Assembly: GCA_002491565.1 (NCBI GenBank)
Contig: DKWE01000046.1
Location: 1 to 29,840, forward strand
Reading direction: 5' to 3'
DNA from: Lachnospiraceae bacterium UBA7160
Lineage (GTDB): Bacteria; Bacillota; Clostridia; Lachnospirales; Lachnospiraceae
Length of the DNA stretch: 29,840 bases
Position 1 is the first letter of the stretch, and the number at the start of each line of letters is the position of its first letter. The notes under the pieces were generated by a model that was not told the origin of the DNA, ran no database searches, and was given only the letters and a program-made list of their open reading frames with translations. Of this stretch, positions 15,542 to 21,958 are shown piece by piece. A program made the position numbers and the translations under genes.

Positions 15542-17836
15542 TCAGCCCGTCGTCCGCTCAATATCAATGACACTCTCAACCTGCCGAATTTTCTCAATCA
15601 GGTAATTCAGCACAGATTTTCCCGGCACCTCAAAGGACATCGCGATGGTCGCCATCCCCTGCTTGCTGGTGCGGGAATTCACAGACTGCACATCAATTTT
15701 CCGCTCTGTAAAGATCTTCGTGATGTCTACGAGCAGCCCGGTACGGTTGTTGCCGTAGATGATAATCTCCGCAAGGTACATCCCGTTCGTCCCTGATCCC
15801 TGCCACTCCGCATCGATCAGCCTGGTACGCTCTTCTTCCGGAAGGTTGATGATATTGATGCAGTCCGTGCGGTGCACCGTCACACCTCTGCCACGCGTGA
15901 CAAACCCAACGATCTCATCTCCCGGAATCGGGCTGCAGCACTTCGCAAACCGCACGCTGACATCGTTGATGCCCTGCACCGTGATCCCGCCCTTGGACTT
16001 CGTCACGCGCACCGGCGCACCCTCATTCGCGCTCTGCACCGCCTCGATGATCTGCTCATCCGTCACTTCCTTCTTGTGGTCGCGCTCATAGCCCTCCAGA
16101 AGCTTATTGACGACCTGGCCCTCCTTAAGACCGCCGTGACCGAGCGCAGCCAGCACCGAATCCCAGTCGCGGAACCCGTATTTGGCAAGCACACGCTCCA
16201 TATACTCCTGATGCAGCAGGTCAGACTGTACAATCCCCTTCGCGCGGCAGTAATTCGCGAGCATTTCCTTGCCCTTGATAATATTGTCCTCTTTCAGCTC
16301 CTGCTTGAACCACTGCGTGATCTTATTCCGTGCCTGGGAGCTCCTGACAATCTTCAGCCAGTCCCGGCTCGGTCCGCGTGAATTCTGTGAAGTGATGATT
16401 TCAATCCGGTCGCCATTCTGGATCACGTAGTCGATCGTGACAAGCTTTCCATTGACCCGCGCGCCGATCATCCGGTTGCCAACTGCACTATGAATGCTGT
16501 ACGCAAAGTCAATCGGCGTTGATCCGCTCGGCAGGTTCTTGACATCCCCCGCCGGAGTAAAGCAGTAGACACTCTCTGAAAACAAGTCAAAATCACTCTT
16601 TAAAAGGCTCATGAACTCCCGGTTGTCCGACATCTGCCAGTCCAGCACCTGTCTGAGCCAGCTCAGCTTTTCCTCCTCGCTCATGCTCGCGCTCTTCTTG
16701 CCGTCCGCGCTCTCCTTATACTTCCAGTGCGCCGCGATGCCGTACTCCGCAGTCCGGTGCATCTCAAAGGTACGAATCTGAATTTCGAACGGCTGTCCAT
16801 TCGGCCCGATCAGCGTCGTGTGAAGGGACTGGTACATATTCTGCTTCGGCATCGCGATGTAGTCCTTGAACCTGCCCGGAATCGGCTTATACATCTCATG
16901 GATCACACCAAGCGCTGCGTAGCAGTCCTTGACCGTATCCACAATGATCCGGACCGCAAAGAGATCATAAATCTGATCCAGCGTCTTTTTCTGATTGACC
17001 ATCTTCTTGTAGATGCTGAAGAAATGCTTGGCACGGCCGTCAATCTGCGCCCGGATCCCTGCCGCATCGATATGGTCGCGGACCTCCTGCACAATATTGT
17101 CCACAAATTCCTGGCGCGCACCCTTCTTCAGTGCGATTTTTTCTACAAGATCGTAGTAAACTTCCGGTTCCAGATATTTCAGGGAGAGATCGTCCAGTTC
17201 CACCTTAATCTTCGAAATACCGAGCCGGTGGGCGATCGGCGCATAAATTTCCATCGTCTCGCGCGCCTTCTCCCGCTGCTTCTCCGGCGGCCAGTACTTC
17301 GCCGTCCGCATATTGTGGAGACGGTCCGCCAGCTTCACGAGGATGACACGGATGTCCTTCGCCATTGCAAGGAACATCTTGCGGAGATTCTCCGCCTGTA
17401 CCTCAATCTTGTCCGCTGAGTAGGACAGCTGGGTCAGCTTCGTGACACCGTTTACCAGCAGCTCTACTTCCTCACCAAACTCTGCACGCACCTGTTCGGA
17501 GGTCATGATGGTATCCTCCACCACGTCATGCAGCAGGCCGGCAACGATCGTTTCCTTGTCAAGCTCCAAATCCGCCAGAATAATCGCCACGCACAGCGGA
17601 TGAATGATGTACGGCTCTCCGGATCTCCGCTTCTGATCCTTATGCGCCTCATAAGCAATCCGGTACGCCTTCTCAATCATCGAGAGATCGTCGGAGGGAT
17701 GATACTTTCTGATCCCGGAAATCAGCTCCTGGTACAGCTTATCCGGGCTCGTAAAATCCTCCATCGTCTTCACGCTGGCATCGGCTCGCCTGATTTCATC
17801 AATTTTTTCCTGTTTTGTCCTTGCTTCTTTCGGCAT
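15542..17836 (-). CDS. rel: Bifunctional (p)ppGpp synthetase/hydrolase Rel
   Basis: Rel makes and degrades the stringent-response alarmone (p)ppGpp. The 764-residue product is full length. An N-terminal HD hydrolase domain contains HPLCVAIILAD and the intact HDVVEDT motif (about 103-109), so hydrolysis is expected. The synthetase domain (about 235-350) has YKPIPGRFKDYIAMPK and YQSLHTT. A TGS domain follows (VYCFTPAGDVKNLPSGSTPI, about 395-455), then a zinc-finger/helical region with AKCCSPIPGDEI and a C-terminal ACT domain. The ATG at 17836 (MPKEARTKQEK) is chosen for the AGGAG upstream; an in-frame ATG at 17848 lies too close to any binding site. It follows apt by 94 bases, the usual apt-rel order of Firmicutes. 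Confidence 0.97.
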   Translation of the reverse strand: MPKEARTKQEKIDEIRRADASVKTMEDFTSPDKLYQELISGIRKYHPSDDLSMIEKAYRIAYEAHKDQKRRSGEPYIIHPLCVAIILADLELDKETIVAGLLHDVVEDTIMTSEQVRAEFGEEVELLVNGVTKLTQLSYSADKIEVQAENLRKMFLAMAKDIRVILVKLADRLHNMRTAKYWPPEKQREKARETMEIYAPIAHRLGISKIKVELDDLSLKYLEPEVYYDLVEKIALKKGARQEFVDNIVQEVRDHIDAAGIRAQIDGRAKHFFSIYKKMVNQKKTLDQIYDLFAVRIIVDTVKDCYAALGVIHEMYKPIPGRFKDYIAMPKQNMYQSLHTTLIGPNGQPFEIQIRTFEMHRTAEYGIAAHWKYKESADGKKSASMSEEEKLSWLRQVLDWQMSDNREFMSLLKSDFDLFSESVYCFTPAGDVKNLPSGSTPIDFAYSIHSAVGNRMIGARVNGKLVTIDYVIQNGDRIEIITSQNSRGPSRDWLKIVRSSQARNKITQWFKQELKEDNIIKGKEMLANYCRAKGIVQSDLLHQEYMERVLAKYGFRDWDSVLAALGHGGLKEGQVVNKLLEGYERDHKKEVTDEQIIEAVQSANEGAPVRVTKSKGGITVQGINDVSVRFAKCCSPIPGDEIVGFVTRGRGVTVHRTDCINIINLPEEERTRLIDAEWQGSGTNGMYLAEIIIYGNNRTGLLVDITKIFTERKIDVQSVNSRTSKQGMATIAMSFEVPGKSVLNYLIEKIRQVESVIDIERTTG

Positions 17837-17930
17837 ATGGCTCCTCATCTCCGTCACTGACACCATCCCTGGCGTTCCACACATCAGCCGCAATTCCGGC
17901 TCCTCATCCTCACTCTATCGGGACTGATCC

Positions 17931-18455
17931 CTACTTCCCGTCGTAGCAAATCACCGATTCCATCTCATAGCCGTCAAGCAGCTTCCGTCCCTCCAGACCT
18001 GCAAGCTCGATCAGGACAACCACCTTAACGACTTCTCCTCCAAGCTCCTCGATCAGGTCAATCGCTGCCTTAAGCGTACCGCCTGTCGCGATCAGGTCAT
18101 CGATAATCACAACCTTCTGCCCTGGCTTTATCGCATCCTTGTGCATCTCAATCGTCGCTGTCCCGTACTCCAGCTCATACTCTTTGGAGACAGTCTCACA
18201 CGGCAGCTTCCCTTTTTTGCGCACCGGTACAAATGCCTTATGCAGATTGTATGCCACAGGCATTCCAAAGATGAACCCGCGCGACTCGGTTCCGGCAACG
18301 ACATCGAAGTCGACTCCCTCCAGCTTTTCCTGAAGATCATCAATCGCAAGCTTCAGCCCGTCCGCGTCCTGCAGGATACTTGTGACGTCCCGAAAAATGA
18401 TGCCCGGCTCCGGAAAATCCGGAATGCTTCTTACATATTCTTCAATCTTCTTCAT
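17931..18455 (-). CDS. apt: Adenine phosphoribosyltransferase
   Basis: Apt salvages adenine, joining it to phosphoribosyl pyrophosphate to form AMP. The 174-residue product has the family N-terminus MKKIEEYVRSIPDFPEPGI, the FRDVTSIL segment, the VVAGTESRGFIFG loop and the PRPP-binding motif VVIIDDLIATGGTLKAAI (115-132). ATG 18455 is the start because AAGGAG at 18464-18469 lies eight bases upstream. A GTG at 18464 in the same frame overlaps that binding site and cannot be used. It is the first gene of the operon that continues into rel, with a promoter at 18554-18582 and a leader that can form an 8-bp hairpin. Confidence 0.97.
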   Translation of the reverse strand: MKKIEEYVRSIPDFPEPGIIFRDVTSILQDADGLKLAIDDLQEKLEGVDFDVVAGTESRGFIFGMPVAYNLHKAFVPVRKKGKLPCETVSKEYELEYGTATIEMHKDAIKPGQKVVIIDDLIATGGTLKAAIDLIEELGGEVVKVVVLIELAGLEGRKLLDGYEMESVICYDGK

Positions 18456-18483
18456 TTTTCCCACTCCTTAAGAAATTATGCCG

Positions 18484-18510
18484 GTAACTGTTCCGTATCC
18501 TCACAGTTAC
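18484..18510 (-). other. 8-bp hairpin in the apt leader
   Basis: GTAACTGT (minus strand, 18503-18510) pairs perfectly with ACAGTTAC (18484-18491) around an 11-base loop. It ends about 15 bases before the AAGGAG ribosome binding site and has no T-tract. It could stabilise the transcript or bind a regulator. Confidence 0.55.
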
Positions 18511-18553
18511 TTATGCTGTTTCTTCCTTGTATGTAGTTTTAAAAATATTCTTC

Positions 18554-18582
18554 AGTATAGCATTTTCCGCCCTTTTTCGCAA
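18554..18582 (-). promoter_or_regulatory. Sigma-A-type promoter of the apt-rel operon
   Basis: On the minus strand TTGCGA (18577-18582) and TATACT (18554-18559) are 17 bases apart. Transcription would start near 18547, giving a leader of about 92 bases. The promoter lies directly after the terminator of the DUF1700 gene. Confidence 0.8.
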
Positions 18583-18587
18583 CCCGT

Positions 18588-18653
18588 AAAAAAACAAAAG
18601 CATGCTTCACACACTCCTGCAACAGGGCCTGTTGAGTTCGAAGCACACTTTTG
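18588..18653 (-). terminator. Nested-hairpin terminator of the DUF1700 gene
   Basis: A 14-bp outer stem (18640-18653 with 18595-18608, two G-T pairs) encloses an inner CAACAGG/CCTGTTG hairpin. On the minus strand it is followed by seven T residues (18588-18594). The structure is unusually elaborate for a terminator and leads straight into the apt promoter. Confidence 0.88.
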
Positions 18654-18671
18654 TCTTGACAATCATACTCC

Positions 18672-19172
18672 TCAGCGGTCTGTAATCCTGCGATACACCC
18701 AGAGAATCGCAGCCACAACGATAAAGAAGGGAAGAAGCTTCCACAAGATGCGGAAAATTGTTCCGAGTACCAGGAAAATAATGATCAGCACCAGCGCGAT
18801 CTTGATCCAGTCCGTCACGGTCAATTTGTGCATATGAATATTGCCGTGAAAACCGCCGCCGGAATAGGGATCATTCTGAGCCCCGGCATCCGCGTCATAG
18901 CTGCCATCCGGGTTCGCCGTAAAGACTTCCTCCTGATAACCAAACGAGCGCCCGTTCTCATCTTCCTCACGCTGCTCGTCCACCTGAAGAATGGTCCGCG
19001 CAATTAAACGCGGATCTCCCAGCTCAGAAAGCACCTGCTCCTCGCTCTTGCCAAACGCGATCTCCTGCTCGATATAATTCCAGTAATAATTAATATTGTC
19101 CGCTACCTCGCCCTCTGACAGCTCCCGTGCCAGTGCCCGGCGCAGCGTATCCAGAAACTCCTGCTTCGACAT
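18672..19172 (-). CDS. HAAS/DUF1700-type membrane protein
   Basis: The 166-residue product starts MSKQEFLDTLRRALARELSE and continues with YYWNYIEQEI and LGDPRLIARTIL. This is the HAAS (DUF1700) helical domain (about 1-68), found in Firmicutes membrane proteins often encoded beside PadR-family repressors. An acidic linker (about 69-112) precedes two membrane spans (about 118-138 and 143-160). Function is unknown; a role in sensing or modulating envelope state is suggested for the family but not shown. No PadR gene is nearby, which is unusual. The gene is a single unit with its own promoter (19250-19278), a ribosome binding site GGAGAAAGGG, and a strong terminator. Confidence 0.85.
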   Translation of the reverse strand: MSKQEFLDTLRRALARELSEGEVADNINYYWNYIEQEIAFGKSEEQVLSELGDPRLIARTILQVDEQREEDENGRSFGYQEEVFTANPDGSYDADAGAQNDPYSGGGFHGNIHMHKLTVTDWIKIALVLIIIFLVLGTIFRILWKLLPFFIVVAAILWVYRRITDR

Positions 19173-19249
19173 AAAAGCCCTTTCTCCACCTTCTGTGGCT
19201 CTTGACCTGCTCGACGGAGCATCTCGTGTACATGCTCCTGCTGTCCCCT

Positions 19250-19278
19250 ACTATACCGTAATCTGCGCAGATATGCAA
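19250..19278 (-). promoter_or_regulatory. Promoter of the DUF1700 gene with a palindromic spacer
   Basis: On the minus strand TTGCAT (19273-19278) and TATAGT (19250-19255) are 17 bases apart. The perfect 12-bp palindrome ATCTGCGCAGAT (19261-19272) fills most of the spacer, a typical position for a dimeric repressor operator. Confidence 0.75.
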
Positions 19279-19305
19279 GAAAATTTTACATGCGTGAAAC
19301 TGTAA

Positions 19306-19345
19306 CGGCTGCCATACTCCGGATATTCCCTTCGCATGGCAGCCG
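19306..19345 (-). terminator. Hairpin after cstA, probable weak terminator
   Basis: A perfect 10-bp stem CGGCTGCCAT/ATGGCAGCCG (19336-19345 with 19306-19315) lies 27 bases after the cstA stop. The T-tract after it is poor (TTACAGTTTC), so it may terminate weakly or protect the 3' end. Confidence 0.55.
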
Positions 19346-19371
19346 CGCTGCATACTATATTCAGAAACTAT

Positions 19372-21093
19372 TTACTTCTTTTTCTGGCCCATGATTGTCT
19401 GTACTCCTTCAATCGCAAGAACGATTGCAAGTACAACCAGCAGCAGCGCCAGCGCTGCACGGATCCAGCACCACACAACCTCCGCTCCACCGGCCATTGC
19501 GCCGTTGAAGTTTGTCATGATCGTCTGACACAGGGACACAATCGTCACAACCAGCATGAACGCCATCGGGAACAGGAACATCTTATTGTTCCGGCCCATC
19601 TTGCCAAGCCATGCTGCGACAGCCAGAAGTCCAAGTGCCGCAAGCAGCTGGTTTGCAGCTCCGAACAGCGCCCAGATCTTTGAATAGCCGGTCATACCAA
19701 GCGCGATGCCAAGCACCACCGTGATCGCCGTCGCCACATACGGATTCGTCAGGAGCGCTTTCACACCGGACGCATCCTTATAGGTCTGTCCCGGCTCCAG
19801 CCAGAACTCCTGGAACATGTAACGTGCAAGACGCGTCGCCGTATCCAGTGAGGTCAGGCAGAATGCGGAAACTGCGAGAATCAGCATCGAATAAATGATA
19901 TTTTCCGCGCCTGCAAGGAACGGAATCGTTGCACACATACGGGAAATACCGGTCGCGAACACTGCCGTCGGAGTTGTCACCCCACCCGGAACATACTCTT
20001 TCCAGATGTAGCCGACAGCGCACAGAGAAATCAATGCCAGCGCACACTCAATCAGCATGCCGCCGTATGCGATCGGACGCGCGTCCGACTCTTTGTCGAG
20101 CTGCTTCGACGTCGTTCCGGAACCTACCAGAGAATGGAAACCGGAAATTGCGCCGCAGGCAATCGTGACAAACAGCGCCGGGAACAGGCTGCCCAGTGAG
20201 CTTCCTGCACCGTGCTCCGCTGTGTCAACAAAGCCGGTAAACGCCGGGATCTCCAGCGTCGGATGTGCGCCGAGGATGCCGACTACTGCAACAATCATCA
20301 TGCCGTAAAGCAGGAAAGAGCTCAGATAGTCACGCGGCTGCAACAGGATCCAGACCGGAGTCACGGACGCAATTGCGATGTAAATACCAACGATGATCAT
20401 CCAGGTGCTACCATCCAGATAAAGCGGATGCCAGTTGTAGCCGATTACCATGCAGACCACAATCGCCAGCACACCAACGATCGTAGACACTGCCAGAGAT
20501 GCATTCCGGCGATATACCATCATGCCGAAAACAATCGCAATCAGGATGAACAGAATGGAAATCATCGCCGTCGAAGCGTTCGCGGAGCTTGCCGCCACAT
20601 CCAGGGCGCCGGATTCATCGTACGTCGCCTTGAAGGTATTTGCTACGATAGATGCAAACGCTGCCACTACCAGGATCAGAGTCAGGTAGGAGAAGATGAT
20701 GAACAGCTTCTTTGCTCTGCTTCCGATACTCGTCGCGATGACCTCGCCGATCGACTGGCCCTTATTGCGGACCGAAGCAAACAGCGCGCCAAAATCGTGC
20801 ACCGCGCCAAAGAAAATACCACCGATCAGCACCCACAGCATAACCGGTACCCAGCCGAATACTGCTGCCTGGATCGGGCCATTGATCGGGCCTGCGCCTG
20901 CGATGGAAGAAAAATGATGCCCCATCAGCACCGGAGCCTTCGCCGGGACGTAATCATTTCCGTCCTCGAGCTCATGAGCCGGCGTTGTCTTCTTCGGGTC
21001 TACGCCCCATTGCTCTGCCAGCCATTTTCCATAGAACAGGTAGCCGGCAACCAGAATCGCAATGCCAACCAGTAAAATTACTACTGCATTCAT
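19372..21093 (-). CDS. cstA: CstA-family carbon starvation protein / peptide or pyruvate transporter
   Basis: CstA-family proteins are multi-span inner membrane transporters induced by carbon starvation; characterised members import peptides or pyruvate. The 573-residue product shows the family core APVLMGHHFSSIAGAGPING (54-73), HDFGALFASVRNKGQSIGEV, FHSLVGSGTTSKQLDKESD and SLDTATRLARYMFQEF, with about 15 hydrophobic segments. It is shorter than the roughly 700-residue enterobacterial proteins, as usual in Firmicutes. The ATG at 21093 has a perfect AAGGAGG site. An uncharacterised gene ends 24 bases upstream and is very likely co-transcribed. The leader ahead of that gene carries a cre-like site and an intrinsic terminator, consistent with carbon-source control. 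The substrate cannot be read from sequence. Confidence 0.95.
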   Translation of the reverse strand: MNAVVILLVGIAILVAGYLFYGKWLAEQWGVDPKKTTPAHELEDGNDYVPAKAPVLMGHHFSSIAGAGPINGPIQAAVFGWVPVMLWVLIGGIFFGAVHDFGALFASVRNKGQSIGEVIATSIGSRAKKLFIIFSYLTLILVVAAFASIVANTFKATYDESGALDVAASSANASTAMISILFILIAIVFGMMVYRRNASLAVSTIVGVLAIVVCMVIGYNWHPLYLDGSTWMIIVGIYIAIASVTPVWILLQPRDYLSSFLLYGMMIVAVVGILGAHPTLEIPAFTGFVDTAEHGAGSSLGSLFPALFVTIACGAISGFHSLVGSGTTSKQLDKESDARPIAYGGMLIECALALISLCAVGYIWKEYVPGGVTTPTAVFATGISRMCATIPFLAGAENIIYSMLILAVSAFCLTSLDTATRLARYMFQEFWLEPGQTYKDASGVKALLTNPYVATAITVVLGIALGMTGYSKIWALFGAANQLLAALGLLAVAAWLGKMGRNNKMFLFPMAFMLVVTIVSLCQTIMTNFNGAMAGGAEVVWCWIRAALALLLVVLAIVLAIEGVQTIMGQKKK

Positions 21094-21117
21094 AATTTGT
21101 TACCTCCTTCTTCTCTT

Positions 21118-21636
21118 TCATGAATCTAGTATGCTTTTCATAAATTTCGCGTTGGCGCGCCCCATCCGGTTCGTTGCCACGCGGTTTCCGTCCCGGATGA
21201 TTGCTGCCGTATGGACGTTCATCCATCCATACCACGAAAAATGAAAACTTTTGTAAATCCTGCAGTGCTTCAGCGCCTTTTCCGCTTCCGGCGTACAGGT
21301 ATCGCAGAGGAACACAGGGGTAATATAGCTGTACATATGCCCCGGCTTCGGGTCAATCAGCTTCATTCCCTCGTCGTATGCATACTGCAGACAGCGTAGA
21401 TACAGCTCCTTTGTGAGCTCTGGCATAGAAAAAATGTAAACATACTCGTTGCTGTCCGCATCCCAGAGCTTCGCTTTTTTGACCAGCACATATTTTTCAG
21501 AATGGACATAGAAGCGGCATTTTGCCGCCAGAGGAAGCCCGTCCGGCCCTTCTGTCACGCGCTCTATGTCAAAGTAAGCTTCGTACCCTCTCAGCATGCG
21601 TTCCAATAATTCTTCACGGCTTCTCGCCTTGCTCAT
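21118..21636 (-). CDS. Uncharacterised soluble protein upstream of cstA
   Basis: I do not recognise a characterised family. The 172-residue product starts MSKARSREELLERMLRGYEA and has no signal peptide or membrane span. It is basic-acidic mixed, rich in Tyr, and contains CRFYVHSEKYVLVKKAKLWD, LIDPKPGHMYSYITPVFLCD and FHFSWYGWMNVHTAAII, which look like a conserved alpha/beta domain. Two cysteines lie close together in FLCDTC. The ATG at 21636 is chosen over the longer frame to 21753 because AAGGAG lies seven bases upstream. It ends 24 bases before cstA in the same direction, so a role linked to the transporter or its control is a reasonable guess only. Confidence 0.8.
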   Translation of the reverse strand: MSKARSREELLERMLRGYEAYFDIERVTEGPDGLPLAAKCRFYVHSEKYVLVKKAKLWDADSNEYVYIFSMPELTKELYLRCLQYAYDEGMKLIDPKPGHMYSYITPVFLCDTCTPEAEKALKHCRIYKSFHFSWYGWMNVHTAAIIRDGNRVATNRMGRANAKFMKSILDS

Positions 21637-21741
21637 ATGCACTCTCCTTAAACCAAACTTCCCGTCTGCAGGGAGCCGCTTTCGCAGCAATACAATTCTC
21701 ACACGTAGTTTGTTTCTCAGAACACACTTTTCTAAGAAATC

Positions 21742-21768
21742 AAAAACCGGCATCCGGATCGGATGCCG
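21742..21768 (-). terminator. Intrinsic terminator inside the cstA operon leader
   Basis: A perfect 9-bp stem CGGCATCCG/CGGATGCCG (21760-21768 with 21748-21756) with a three-base loop is followed on the minus strand by G and five T residues (21742-21746). It lies between the promoter at 21869-21897 and the start codon at 21636, so it would attenuate this operon and also stop read-through from the kinase gene. Confidence 0.8.
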
Positions 21769-21818
21769 ATTGCGTATGTGGACTATTTTTTTGCTCCAGC
21801 GCCAGGCCCCGTTGCCAA

Positions 21819-21833
21819 ACTAAAACGTTTCTA
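21819..21833 (-). promoter_or_regulatory. cre-like (CcpA) site in the cstA leader
   Basis: The minus strand reads TTAGAAACGTTTTAG, a partly symmetric match to the catabolite-response element pattern TGnAAnCGnTnnCA with about three mismatches. It lies about 30 bases past the inferred start point, where CcpA could act as a roadblock. Confidence 0.35.
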
Positions 21834-21868
21834 AAATTTCTTAAAATTTTATAAAACGTATACGTCGG

Positions 21869-21897
21869 ATTCTAGCACTTTCTGTATAAAAATGCAA
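21869..21897 (-). promoter_or_regulatory. Sigma-A-type promoter of the cstA operon
   Basis: On the minus strand TTGCAT (21892-21897) and TAGAAT (21869-21874) are 17 bases apart. The 10-bp palindrome ACGTATACGT (21856-21865) covers the inferred start point near 21862, and an imperfect inverted repeat, TGCAA/TTGCA (21893-21908), overlaps the -35. The leader to the first start codon is about 225 bases. Confidence 0.75.
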
Positions 21898-21917
21898 GCA
21901 CTTTTGCATGATAAATC

Positions 21918-21958
21918 AAAAAAGTAAAGAGCAGCTGGCTGAACTACGCCTTCCTGCT
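21918..21958 (-). terminator. Probable terminator overlapping the end of the kinase gene
   Basis: AGCAG/CTGCT and GGC/GCC pairings separated by a small internal loop (21930-21958) begin at the kinase stop codon. On the minus strand they are followed by CTTTAC and six T residues (21918-21923). The stem is short, so confidence is moderate. Confidence 0.45.

Noticed and set aside
14939..15796. 285-codon plus-strand frame across the MBL gene and rel 3' end
   Set aside because: It spans two clear minus-strand genes and shows no conserved motif.
20212..21075. 287-codon plus-strand frame opposite cstA
   Set aside because: Arg/His/Asn-rich antisense translation of a membrane protein gene; cstA is unambiguous on the other strand.
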